NCBI RefSeq assembly: GCF_000018545.1
Contig: NC_012586.1
Location: 1,612,001 to 1,676,000, forward strand
Reading direction: 5' to 3'
From: Sinorhizobium fredii NGR234
GTDB taxonomy: Bacteria > Pseudomonadota > Alphaproteobacteria > Rhizobiales > Rhizobiaceae
DNA: 64,000 bases
The notes below the pieces were generated by a model, which ran no database searches, was not told the DNA's origin, and was given only the letters and a program-made list of their open reading frames with translations. Both the position numbers and the translations under genes were made by a program. Positions 8,499 to 17,290 of the stretch are shown in pieces (positions within the stretch are counted from its first letter, which is position 1; every line of letters starts with the position of its first letter).

Positions 8499-10082
8499 CT
8501 AAACCGACTCCTTTAGATGTTCCGCAGCCTTCTCGCCGATCATGATGCACACCGCGTTGGGATTTCCGGAGATGAGCGTGGGCATGATCGAAGCATCCGC
8601 CACCCGGAGACCCAAGACGCCGCGTACGCGAAGCTGCGGGTCGACCACAGCCATGTCATCCTGGCCTGCCCGGCAGGTTCCGGCCGGGTGCAACGCGGCG
8701 TGAGCCTCGCGTTGGCAGAAGTCTCGGATCTCCTGACGCGAAGAAGCGGAAGCCGGAACATGTCGACCCGCGAGATACCGACGGATCGCCGGCTGATCCA
8801 TGATGTCCATGGCGAACAGGGTGCCGTCCGTCAAAGCATCCAGGTCTTCCGGCTCGGCAAAGTAGTTTGGGGCGATACGAGGCGGCTCGCCCGGACTGGC
8901 GCTGTTGAGGCTTACTTGGCCTCGCGATCGGGGGCGTATCTGTCCGAGATTGATCGTGCAGCCGTTGCCTCCAGGCACGGCATCGACGCCTTCCTCGATT
9001 CCGGCGCCCACGACCATGAAGTACTGGATATCCGGAACCGGCTCGTCCTTGTTGCCCCACCAGAATGCGCCGCCTTCGATCAGATTTGACGATGCCGGCC
9101 CTCCCCTGAACAGGAGATAGTTCAGGCCTGCGAGCGCCTTCCAATGCAGCTTCTTATATTTGTCGTAGCTGTGCGGTCCGGTCAGTTGATAGATCAGGGA
9201 TATCTCGATGTGATCCTGGAGGTTCTGGCCGACGCCGGGGAGATCGGCGTGCACTTTGATGCCGTGCTTCTCGAGATGCTCAGCCGGTCCGATGCCCGAC
9301 AACATCAGGAGCTTCGGCGAGTTTATGGCCCCGGCCGACAGGATGACCTCCCGGTCGGCGCGCAAGATCTGGGTTCGCCCGCCTTTCACGTATTCGACTC
9401 CGACTGCCCTTCCCTTTTCGATGACCACTCGCGTGACGCGGGCGCCGGTCTCGACCCGCAGGTTACGCCTCTTGCGCGCCGGTCCGATGTAGGCGACAGC
9501 AGCGCTGCTCCGCCTGCCGTTCCTCGCGGTGATCTGATAGAGGCCGCAGCCCGCTTGGTTGCCCGAATTGAAGTCCGGATTGTAGGGAAGACCCGCCTGT
9601 TGGCAGGCCAGCAGCCATGCTCGCGTCAAGGGATGAATATACTCGATATCCGAAACGCCGAGCGGACCGCCAACCGCGTGGCTCTCATTGCAGAACCGGT
9701 TGTTATCCTCCGCCTTCAGGAAATAGGGTAGAACGTCACTGTAGCTCCAACCCGTCGCGCCGAGTTCGACCCATCGTTCGTAGTCGGAGGGAACGCCCCT
9801 GATGTAGATCATGGCGTTGACGGAGCTCCCTCCCCCGAGAACGCTTGCCTGCACCATTGTCGGATCCTCGGATCGGCCCTGTTCCGGCCTCGGGATCCAC
9901 GGCATGCGCTTCAGCAAAGAGCCTTGTGCGGTTTTGTAGTAGGCGCCAGGTATGTGAATGTACGGATTTATGTCCCTCGGTCCCTCTTCCAGAAGCACGA
10001 CCGACCTGTCGGGATCTTCGGACAGGCGAGAAGCAACCACGCACCCGGTGGAACCGCCGCCAATGACGATGTAATCAACCAT
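8499..10082 (-). CDS. GMC-family FAD oxidoreductase (choline/alcohol dehydrogenase type)
   Basis: A 527-residue GMC flavoenzyme. It begins with the FAD-binding DYIVIGGGSTGCVVASRLSE, then the GMC signature around VQASVLGGGSSVNAMIYIRG and the second signature ILSAGAINSPKLLMLSGIGP. The C-terminal catalytic region has HPAGTCRAG and the paired Asn in ISGNPNAVCIMIGEKAA. These are typical of BetA-like alcohol dehydrogenases. Its ATG abuts the stop of the other GMC gene (TGAATG), so the two are translationally coupled. In an operon with a sugar transporter it probably oxidises a sugar, polyol or glycoside; the acceptor and substrate cannot be read from sequence. Confidence 0.9.
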   Translation of the reverse strand: MVDYIVIGGGSTGCVVASRLSEDPDRSVVLLEEGPRDINPYIHIPGAYYKTAQGSLLKRMPWIPRPEQGRSEDPTMVQASVLGGGSSVNAMIYIRGVPSDYERWVELGATGWSYSDVLPYFLKAEDNNRFCNESHAVGGPLGVSDIEYIHPLTRAWLLACQQAGLPYNPDFNSGNQAGCGLYQITARNGRRSSAAVAYIGPARKRRNLRVETGARVTRVVIEKGRAVGVEYVKGGRTQILRADREVILSAGAINSPKLLMLSGIGPAEHLEKHGIKVHADLPGVGQNLQDHIEISLIYQLTGPHSYDKYKKLHWKALAGLNYLLFRGGPASSNLIEGGAFWWGNKDEPVPDIQYFMVVGAGIEEGVDAVPGGNGCTINLGQIRPRSRGQVSLNSASPGEPPRIAPNYFAEPEDLDALTDGTLFAMDIMDQPAIRRYLAGRHVPASASSRQEIRDFCQREAHAALHPAGTCRAGQDDMAVVDPQLRVRGVLGLRVADASIMPTLISGNPNAVCIMIGEKAAEHLKESV

Positions 10083-11597
10083 TCAGTTCCCCCGACCGTC
10101 GAACCTTGCCTTGATCGCGTGCCCCGCCTTGATCGCGAGTGCCGCGATGGTCAGCGCCGGATTGACCGCAGCAGACGTCGGCAGCACCGAAGCATCGGTG
10201 ACGTAGAGATTATCGAGATCATGGGCGCGGCAGTCGAGCGACACGACCGAGCTCTTGGGATCTTCGCCCAGCCTTGCGGTGCCGCACTGGTGTGAGGTCG
10301 TCTTGCGGCCGAAAGTGCGCGTCAGCACAAGGGGAAAGCCGGCCCTGCGCATCACGTCGCGGGTTCTTTTGATCAGGGCTTCATGGGCACGCATGTTGGA
10401 GCGCACCCAATGCATCACGATCTTGCCGTCGCGCACCATGACGCGGCTCTCGGGATTCGGCAGATCCTCGCTTGTCAGGAACCACCCATAGGCATAGCGC
10501 GCCATGAGCCCTGCCATCCATGCAGGCACCGTCGGCGTTTGGGCCTTCAGGATATTGCCGGTGATGTGGCCGAGTAGTTGAACATTGCCCAACGGAAAGC
10601 CTGTATCCGGGTCTTTGTTGTAGAAATCGTTGAAGGCCAAGGTCTTCTGATAGACGGCGGTGTTGCGAGCCCTTGGGTCGATCGTCAGCATCGCGGTCGT
10701 GTTGTGGTTCATGAAGTTGCGGCCAAGCTGATCGGAGCTGTTGGCGAGACCCCGAGGATGCGCGTCATTGGCGGACCTCAGCAGCAGCGCGGCGGACTGA
10801 ACCGCACCGGCAGCAACCGCGAAAATCACGGCGCCGATCCGCTGCTCTTCACCATCTTTGATAAACACGGCGGCCGTCACTTTCGTGCCGGAGGGGTCCG
10901 TTTCCAGTCGCACCACATTGGCGCCCGTGATAACGCTGACGTTCGGGTGCGCCAAGGCACTGGCCAGCGGGCCGACCTCCGCATCGATCTTGCCACGTCC
11001 GGTATTCGGGAAAGCATCCCAACCCGTTTTCGCCCGTCGGAGCCATTCCTCGATATCGATCGCCAACGGCAGGCTTGCAGGGTGGACGCCGGCCTTGCGC
11101 AATCTTTCGCGTACTGCGGCAATGGCCGGCTCATCGGGGACAGCCGGAAAGCGGTAGGAATGCGATCGGGGCGGCTCCGTCGGATCCTCACCGGCCGCAC
11201 CGCGGACGCTGTAGATTTCCTCCGCCTTCTCGTACCAGGGCTCCATGTCGGCGTAGCTCAGCGGCCAGCCAGGCGACCTGCCATCCATGTGCGGCCGCGG
11301 CTCGAAGTCCTCGGCCCTATAGCGATACATCACCGCCCCGAAGAACTTCGAATTGCCTCCGACATAGTAGTAATTTCCAGGCAGGAAGGACTCGCCATCG
11401 GTACCGACCCATTCTTCAGCCGACCTGTAGAAGCCCTTCTGGAAGATCGCCACGTCATCCCGAGCCTCGGGCGTGTCCTTGAGATACTCCCCGCGCTCAA
11501 GGATGACGATGCGCTTTCCGCAGCCAGCAAGACTGTAGGCGAGAGAGCTGCCGCCGATGCCCGACCCGATGATGACGATGTCTGCTACCTGCTGCAT
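10083..11597 (-). CDS. GMC-family FAD oxidoreductase, glycoside-dehydrogenase-like branch
   Basis: A 504-residue GMC flavoenzyme distinct from its neighbour. FAD motif IVIIGSGIGGSSLAYSLAG near the N-terminus, a YYYVGGNSKFFGAVMYRY segment in place of the GMC signature, and a C-terminal SHQCGTARLGEDPKSSV followed by AAVNPALTIAALAIK (His/Asn pair). The HQCGTxRxG form is seen in the branch that holds pyranose 2-oxidase and FAD sugar dehydrogenases, including glycoside 3-dehydrogenases. Start at the ATG at 11597 with AGGA 7 nt upstream; a TTG at 11612 overlaps the ABC ATPase stop. No Tat leader, so probably cytoplasmic. Specificity is inferred. Confidence 0.88.
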   Translation of the reverse strand: MQQVADIVIIGSGIGGSSLAYSLAGCGKRIVILERGEYLKDTPEARDDVAIFQKGFYRSAEEWVGTDGESFLPGNYYYVGGNSKFFGAVMYRYRAEDFEPRPHMDGRSPGWPLSYADMEPWYEKAEEIYSVRGAAGEDPTEPPRSHSYRFPAVPDEPAIAAVRERLRKAGVHPASLPLAIDIEEWLRRAKTGWDAFPNTGRGKIDAEVGPLASALAHPNVSVITGANVVRLETDPSGTKVTAAVFIKDGEEQRIGAVIFAVAAGAVQSAALLLRSANDAHPRGLANSSDQLGRNFMNHNTTAMLTIDPRARNTAVYQKTLAFNDFYNKDPDTGFPLGNVQLLGHITGNILKAQTPTVPAWMAGLMARYAYGWFLTSEDLPNPESRVMVRDGKIVMHWVRSNMRAHEALIKRTRDVMRRAGFPLVLTRTFGRKTTSHQCGTARLGEDPKSSVVSLDCRAHDLDNLYVTDASVLPTSAAVNPALTIAALAIKAGHAIKARFDGRGN

Positions 11598-11608
11598 GGA
11601 ATATCCTG

Positions 11609-12709
11609 TCAATTCATCAGCTCTTCGCTGTCCGGATCGAAGAGAACGACTTTCGAAGTATCGACGGAGAGCGTCGCCGGGGTGCGTGCACTCACCTGCC
11701 GGGGCGGCAATCGGGCCGTGACCTCCACGCCGCCAAGCTGGAACACGGCGAGCGTATCGGGGCCGGTGGGCTCCACCACATCAACGTCTACAGAGACTGC
11801 ACCCTGGGTCTGGCCATTTCCGACGCTGAACATTTCGGGCCGGATGCCGACGAGGACTTTTCGGTTGGCGTATTTGGACGCGGCCTGGCTGGACAGAGTG
11901 ATTCCTGGAATGCGCGCAGCCTGCCTGTTCGCGACGTCGATGACCGCAGTTAGGGCCCCGCCCTCGATTTCGACTTTGCCTGGAATGATATTCATGGAAG
12001 GCGAACCGACGAACCTGGCGACGTAGACGTTCGCCGGCCGGTCGTACACCGTCTGGGGTTCGTCGAGCTGCTGGACCACGCCGCCCTTCATGACGGCGAC
12101 GCGGGTCGCCAGCGTCATCGCTTCGATCTGGTCGTGCGTGACATAGACGATCGTCGTGCCGAGCCGCGCGTGCAAGCGCTTAATCTCCGTGCGCATGTCG
12201 ACGCGCAGCTTCGCGTCGAGGTTCGACAGCGGCTCATCGAACAGGAACAGCTTGGGTTGGCGCACGATGGCGCGTCCCATCGCAACGCGCTGGCGCTGAC
12301 CGCCCGACAGTTGCGAGGGTTTGCGATCCAGCAGATGCGTGATCTGCAACAGATCCGCCGCAGCTCGAACGGCCTTCTCGCGGTGAGCCGGCGGTATGCC
12401 GCGGATCTTCATGCCGAATTCGATGTTCTGCCGAACAGTCATCGTCGGATAAAGCGCGTAGGACTGGAAGACCATCGCAATGTCGCGATCTTTCGGCGAC
12501 AGCTCGTTCACCACCTTGCCGGCAATCCGGACCTCTCCGCCTGAGATGTTTTCAAGTCCGGCAATCATGTTCAGAAGGGTGGACTTGCCACATCCGGACG
12601 GACCAAGAAGGACAAGAAAGTCTCCCGTCCCGATTGAGATGCTCACCTCCTTGAGGACTTCGAGATTACCGTAGGTTTTGCGGACGCGATCGATTTCAAG
12701 AGTGGACAT
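11609..12709 (-). CDS. CUT1 sugar ABC transporter ATP-binding protein (UgpC/MsmK type)
   Basis: A 366-residue ATPase with Walker [19 protein letters not shown], signature [14 protein letters not shown], Walker [18 protein letters not shown] and the H-loop [10 protein letters not shown]. The C-terminal 130 residues form the OB-fold/TOBE regulatory domain typical of carbohydrate CUT1 importers. It is the fourth transporter gene of the set and probably energises the two permeases upstream, as the 4-nt gap implies. In these systems the ATPase sits on the cytoplasmic face and binds the EAA loops of both permeases. Confidence 0.95.
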   Translation of the reverse strand: MSTLEIDRVRKTYGNLEVLKEVSISIGTGDFLVLLGPSGCGKSTLLNMIAGLENISGGEVRIAGKVVNELSPKDRDIAMVFQSYALYPTMTVRQNIEFGMKIRGIPPAHREKAVRAAADLLQITHLLDRKPSQLSGGQRQRVAMGRAIVRQPKLFLFDEPLSNLDAKLRVDMRTEIKRLHARLGTTIVYVTHDQIEAMTLATRVAVMKGGVVQQLDEPQTVYDRPANVYVARFVGSPSMNIIPGKVEIEGGALTAVIDVANRQAARIPGITLSSQAASKYANRKVLVGIRPEMFSVGNGQTQGAVSVDVDVVEPTGPDTLAVFQLGGVEVTARLPPRQVSARTPATLSVDTSKVVLFDPDSEELMN

Positions 12710-12713
12710 GGGA

Positions 12714-13619
12714 TCAGCCTTTCACGGCGCCGGCCGTCAGTCCGCGGACGAAGTAGCGTCCTGCGATGATGTAGACCAAGAGAGTGGGGATGGCGGCGAT
12801 CATGGCTGCGGCCATGTCGACGTTGTACTGTTTGCGCCCGGTGGTCACGTTGACGATGTTGTTGAGCGCAACCGTTATCGGGCTGTTGCCACCGGATGTG
12901 AACGAAACGCCGAACAGGAAGTCGTTCCAGATCTGCGTGAATTGCCAGATGCAGGAGACGACGATGATCGGGATAGATGTGGGCAGGATGACGCTCCAGA
13001 AGATCCTGAAGAAGCCAGCGCCATCGACCATGGCCGCCTTCGTGAGTTCGTCTGGTAGCGAGACGAAAAAGTTCCTGAAAAACAGCGTCGTGAAGCAAAT
13101 GCCGTAGGCGACATGGACAAACACGAGGCCGGGAATGCTGCCCGCAAGGCCAAGGAGCCCCAGCGTCCGCGCCATCGGGATGAGGATCGCCTGATAGGGC
13201 AGGAAGCATCCGAAGAGTAGCAAGCCGAAGACGAAGTTTGCGCCCGGAAACCGCCATTTCGTCAGGATGTAGCCGTTGATGGCCCCAATGCCGGTCGAAA
13301 GGACGACCGCCGGAATCACCATGAGCAGCGAGTTTACGAAATAGGGCTTCAGACCGGTGCATTCCGTGCCGATGCAGGCCTCAGACCAGGCTGCACGCCA
13401 AGCGTCAAGCGTGACTGTCTGCGGCGGGCCTATGAAGGAGCCGCCGTAGATTTCGTCGAGCGGCTTGAGCGATGTCACGACCATGACCCAAAGGGGCATC
13501 AGGTAGAGAACCGCCATGACAGCGAGTGGGCCATAGATGAACAGACGACCCAGCCGCATCCGATTTTTCTGCGAAAGGGCGTCGCCAATTTGTGTCTGCT
13601 GCGAGAGGGCGTTAGCCAT
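12714..13619 (-). CDS. CUT1 sugar ABC transporter permease (MalG type)
   Basis: A 301-residue permease with six predicted membrane helices. The EAA loop ([20 protein letters not shown]) faces the ATPase. The N-terminal 30 residues are cytosolic and polar. The first eight nucleotides of the gene overlap the end of the partner permease gene, and the ATPase follows 4 nt after the stop. It imports an unknown sugar-like solute together with the 13612-14505 permease and the periplasmic binding protein. Confidence 0.94.
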   Translation of the reverse strand: MANALSQQTQIGDALSQKNRMRLGRLFIYGPLAVMAVLYLMPLWVMVVTSLKPLDEIYGGSFIGPPQTVTLDAWRAAWSEACIGTECTGLKPYFVNSLLMVIPAVVLSTGIGAINGYILTKWRFPGANFVFGLLLFGCFLPYQAILIPMARTLGLLGLAGSIPGLVFVHVAYGICFTTLFFRNFFVSLPDELTKAAMVDGAGFFRIFWSVILPTSIPIIVVSCIWQFTQIWNDFLFGVSFTSGGNSPITVALNNIVNVTTGRKQYNVDMAAAMIAAIPTLLVYIIAGRYFVRGLTAGAVKG

Positions 13620-14505
13620 TGTTGCGCTCCCGAAGTTCGGAATAGAGATAGGGGATGATGATTGCCGCGACGGTCATGAGCATCATGATCGCGCTCGCCG
13701 CCCCGACCCCCATCTGGTTTCTGCGGAACGTCGCCGAGAACATGAAGGTCGACGGAAGTTCCGTTGCGGATCCCGGGCCCCCGTTGGTCAGCGCCAGCAC
13801 GAGGTCGAAGCTCTTGATCGCGATGTAGCTCAAAAGGACAATCACGCTGAGCATCGCCGGCCGCAGCATCGGGATGATGATCTGCCGATAGATCAGCGGG
13901 AGGCTTGCGCCTTCGATCTGCGCGGCCTTGATCACCGAGTTGTCGATGCCTCGCAAACCGGCCAGGAAAATCGCCATGGCGAACCCCGAGGATTGCCAGA
14001 CACCGGCAATGACGACGGTGTAGATCGCCATATTCGGATCGGTGATCCAGTCGAACGTGAAGCCCGTCCAGCCGAGGTCGTTGACCACCTTCTGGATGCC
14101 GAGGCCGGGGTTCATGATCCACTTCCATGCCGTTCCCGTGACGATGAACGACAGGGCCATCGGATAGAGGTAGACCGCCCTCAAGAACCCTTCCGAGCGG
14201 ATGTTCTGGTCGAGGAGGATTGCCATCAGCAGGCCGATGCCAGTCGAGAGCAACAGGAAGAGAGCGGAGAAGATAAACAGGTTCGCGACGGCAGTGTGCC
14301 AGCGCGGCGTCGCCCACAGCCGAACAAATTGCTCGAGACCCACGAAGTCGTAGACCGGCACGAACTTCGAGGAGGTGAAAGAGATCACACCCGTCCAAAG
14401 GATGAACAGGTAAACCGTGACGATGACGACGAGCAGGCTGGGAGCGACGACAATGCGTGGAAGCCAGCCTGCCAATCGTGATGAAAAACTCTTGGCGGCG
14501 TTCAT
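13612..14505 (-). CDS. CUT1 sugar ABC transporter permease (MalF type)
   Basis: A 297-residue inner-membrane protein with about six helices and the EAA loop IKAAQIEGASLPLIYRQIII. The short form without a long periplasmic loop is usual in rhizobial CUT1 systems. It lies 60 nt after the binding-protein gene and overlaps the second permease, giving the standard order binding protein, MalF-type, MalG-type, ATPase. Confidence 0.94.
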   Translation of the reverse strand: MNAAKSFSSRLAGWLPRIVVAPSLLVVIVTVYLFILWTGVISFTSSKFVPVYDFVGLEQFVRLWATPRWHTAVANLFIFSALFLLLSTGIGLLMAILLDQNIRSEGFLRAVYLYPMALSFIVTGTAWKWIMNPGLGIQKVVNDLGWTGFTFDWITDPNMAIYTVVIAGVWQSSGFAMAIFLAGLRGIDNSVIKAAQIEGASLPLIYRQIIIPMLRPAMLSVIVLLSYIAIKSFDLVLALTNGGPGSATELPSTFMFSATFRRNQMGVGAASAIMMLMTVAAIIIPYLYSELRERNNG

Positions 14506-14565
14506 GTGCTAGCTCCGATGACCAATCCATTGAGGGGGCCGGGTGCTGGGCACCCGGCCGTTGTG

Positions 14566-15813
14566 TCAGCGGGCGTTGTCGATGCCTTCGACGAGCATCT
14601 TGACGGCGTCTTCCGAAGACATGTTGCCGACAAAGAACTGAGCGGCCACGTCGCCGAACACCGATGCGAATTCCGGCTTGGCGGCAAAGCCGTGCGTCAT
14701 CGCGCCCAACATGCTGCCCGCCTTGATGGCTTCGGCACGTTCGTTGAAACCAAGCTTCGCGCAATCATCGAAGTCGTCCACGGAAACGTCAGTTCGAGCC
14801 GGAATGGACCCCTTGATCAGGTTGAAGCCCTTCTGCACCTTCGGATCCATGATCGTTTCGGCCAGAGCCACCTGGGCCTTCTGGACCGTCTCGTCCTTCA
14901 CGGTGAACATGCCGAAGCTGTCGATGACGTACTGGAACGAGGTGACCTTGGCAGGCGTCGCGAAGCAGTAGAAGTCTGTATTCGGCTTCAGCCCCTTGGC
15001 GAGGAACTCGCCCTTCGCCCAGTCTCCCATGAACTGCATCGCAGCTTCGCCGTTGATGACCATGCCGGTGGCGACGGCCCAATCGCGGCCGACGAAATTA
15101 GCGTCGACGAGACCACGGACCTCACGCAGCGTGTCGAACACCTTGACCATTTCCGGACTGTTCAGCGCCGCCGGGTCGAGGTCGATGGCTGCCTTCTTGT
15201 AGAATTCCGGGCCGTTCAGGTCCGACAGCAGCGCATCGAAGATGATCCCGATCTGCCATGGCTCGTCGCCCATGGCGACCGGTGTCACGCCTTTCTCCTT
15301 GAGCTTCTTGCCGGCTGCGATCAGGTCCGCCCATGTCTTGGGCACCGCGATACCGGCCTCGTCGAAGATCTTCTTGTTGGCCCATACCCAGTTCTGGCGG
15401 TGCATATTGATCGGCGCCGCAATGAACGCCTCTCCGGAGGTTACGAATGTCAGCAACTGCGGGGGAAGCGCCTCACGCCAGCCGCCGGCCTTGGCAAGGT
15501 CGTTCAGGTCGCGGACGACGCCCTGTTCGGCCCACTGCGGGCCTTCCCAGCCCAGGAACTGCATGGCCCCCGGCGGGTCGCCCGACGTCAGGCGGGACCG
15601 CAGGGCCTGCTGCGCGTTTGCGCCGCTCATGCCTCCGACGGCGGAATCCTTCCACTGGAAACCCTTGGTTTCCAGGTCCTTGCGGATGACGTTCAGGGCG
15701 TCGACCTCGCTCTGGGAAACCCAGTGGTGGAGAACCTCGATCGTGCCTTCCGCATGTGCGGCCGCTGGCACCAACATCGTGGCAGCGACAAGACTTGCGA
15801 TAAACTTTGACAT
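14566..15813 (-). CDS. CUT1 sugar ABC transporter periplasmic binding protein
   Basis: A 415-residue protein with a Sec signal peptide (SKFIASLVAATMLVPAAAHA, cleavage after residue 22). The mature part has the family-1 solute-binding features: EVLHHWVSQSEVDALNVI near the N-terminus, a GDPPGAMQFLGWEGPQWAEQG segment and the hinge region with AMQFMGDWAKGEF. It resembles binding proteins of glucose/mannose-type GtsA systems, but the ligand cannot be assigned. It follows the HisD-like gene by 63 nt and precedes the permeases by 60 nt. Confidence 0.93.
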   Translation of the reverse strand: MSKFIASLVAATMLVPAAAHAEGTIEVLHHWVSQSEVDALNVIRKDLETKGFQWKDSAVGGMSGANAQQALRSRLTSGDPPGAMQFLGWEGPQWAEQGVVRDLNDLAKAGGWREALPPQLLTFVTSGEAFIAAPINMHRQNWVWANKKIFDEAGIAVPKTWADLIAAGKKLKEKGVTPVAMGDEPWQIGIIFDALLSDLNGPEFYKKAAIDLDPAALNSPEMVKVFDTLREVRGLVDANFVGRDWAVATGMVINGEAAMQFMGDWAKGEFLAKGLKPNTDFYCFATPAKVTSFQYVIDSFGMFTVKDETVQKAQVALAETIMDPKVQKGFNLIKGSIPARTDVSVDDFDDCAKLGFNERAEAIKAGSMLGAMTHGFAAKPEFASVFGDVAAQFFVGNMSSEDAVKMLVEGIDNAR

Positions 15814-15876
15814 CTATGTATTCCTCTCTGGTTGCGGTTGATCGCAGGCCCTTGGCGGGCTCTTTGTGCGAAGTCG

Positions 15877-17190
15877 TTAGTTGGGGTCCGCCGGCATCGC
15901 GTAGCCGACGTTTTTGCGGCCATACCGGCGAACACGGATGTTCGATTGCTCTGCGTGGCCGGCAAATCCTTCCATGAGGCAAAGCCGCGAGCCGTATTGC
16001 CCGATCAAAGCGGATGCCTCGTCCGTCTCGATGCGCTGATAGGTGCAGGTCTTGAGGAACTTGCCGACCCAGAGACCGCCGGTGTAGCGGGCGGCCCTGT
16101 TCGTCGGCAGGGTGTGATTGGTACCGATGACCTTGTCCCCGAACGAGACGTTGGTGCGGGCACCCAGGAAGAGCGCGCCGTAATTCCTCATGTTGTCGAG
16201 GAAGTAGTCGGGATCGCGGGTCAGGACCTGAACGTGCTCGGAGGCGACCCGGTCCCCTTCGGCAACCATCTCGTCGACCGTGTCGCACAGGATGATTTCG
16301 CCGAAGTCTTCCCATGCCTTTGCCGCAATCGCCGCGGTCGGCAGGATCTTCAGGAGCCGATCGATCTCGGAGAGGGTGTCATGAGCGAGCTTTTCCGAGT
16401 TGGTGATCAGGACAGCCGGCGAGTTGACGCCATGTTCGGCCTGTCCCAGCAGGTCCGTGGCGACCAGTTCGCCGTCGACACTGTCGTCGGCGATGACGAG
16501 GGTTTCGGTCGGGCCGGCGAAGAGATCGATTCCGACCTTCCCGAACAGCAAGCGCTTCGCCTCGGCGACATAGGCGTTGCCGGGACCCGCCAGCATGTCA
16601 ACGGGTGCGATCGTTTCCGTCCCATAGGCCATCGCCGCGATCGCCTGGACACCACCCAGGCAATAGATCTCGTCTGCGCCGGCCAGCGCCTGGGCCGCGA
16701 CGATCTTCTCGGAAACCCTGCCCTGGAAAGGCGGCGCGCAGGTGATGACGCGCTCACAGCCGGCAACGCGCGCCGTCAGGACGGTCATATGCGCCGAAGC
16801 GAGCAGCGGATACTTGCCGCCCGGCACATAGCAGCCGACATTCTGGATCGGGACGTTGCGATGACCCAGGATCACTCCAGGAAGCGTCTCGACCTCGAGA
16901 TCGGTCAGAGTTGCCTTCTGCGCTTCCGCAAACTTCCGAACCTGGTCCTGCGCGAAGTCGAGGTCTTCCCGCTCCTGTTTCGTGAGGGAATTGATCGACC
17001 GATCGATTTCCTGCTTCGAAAGGCGATAGGATTCGCGGTCAAGCTTGTCGAACTGGATCGACAATTCGCGAACTGCCTTGTCCCCGCCATTTCGGACTTT
17101 TGCGAGAAGCGCTTCGACTGCTTTGGTCACCGCGCTGTCGGTACCGCCTTCTTCTACTGGGGCCCGCGCTGTTTTGATGTGCCGTATCAT
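15877..17190 (-). CDS. Histidinol-dehydrogenase-family enzyme, HpsN-like
   Basis: A 437-residue zinc NAD-dependent dehydrogenase of the HisD fold. The expected zinc ligands and catalytic residues can all be placed: Gln250 and His253 (GQAEHG), Glu318 and His319 (ASEHVQ), Asp352 (FGDK) and His412 (EGFAGHAE). The loop after the first zinc site reads HGVNSPA where true HisD has HDPxAQ, as in paralogues such as sulfopropanediol 3-dehydrogenase HpsN. There is no his gene nearby; it sits between a TPP enzyme and a sugar importer, so it probably oxidises a catabolic alcohol to an acid rather than making histidine. Exact substrate unknown. Confidence 0.85.
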   Translation of the reverse strand: MIRHIKTARAPVEEGGTDSAVTKAVEALLAKVRNGGDKAVRELSIQFDKLDRESYRLSKQEIDRSINSLTKQEREDLDFAQDQVRKFAEAQKATLTDLEVETLPGVILGHRNVPIQNVGCYVPGGKYPLLASAHMTVLTARVAGCERVITCAPPFQGRVSEKIVAAQALAGADEIYCLGGVQAIAAMAYGTETIAPVDMLAGPGNAYVAEAKRLLFGKVGIDLFAGPTETLVIADDSVDGELVATDLLGQAEHGVNSPAVLITNSEKLAHDTLSEIDRLLKILPTAAIAAKAWEDFGEIILCDTVDEMVAEGDRVASEHVQVLTRDPDYFLDNMRNYGALFLGARTNVSFGDKVIGTNHTLPTNRAARYTGGLWVGKFLKTCTYQRIETDEASALIGQYGSRLCLMEGFAGHAEQSNIRVRRYGRKNVGYAMPADPN

Positions 17191-17290
17191 GACAAAGACT
17201 CTTCGTTTACGGACGCCGCAAGCGCCGCACTCTCAACGTGATGGATGGTGAGGTGCGAGGGTGGCCTGCTGCCCCCTCGCGAAGTTCTAC

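Noticed and set aside
10578..12026. 482-codon open frame on the plus strand
   Set aside because: It lies opposite the GMC and ABC ATPase genes, is full of Arg/His/Asp-rich low-information sequence, and has no family motifs. It results from high GC on the opposite strand.
14506..17241. Two long plus-strand open frames (434 and 469 codons)
   Set aside because: They are antisense to the binding-protein and HisD-like genes, whose motifs, signal peptide and zinc ligands are clear. No ribosome sites.
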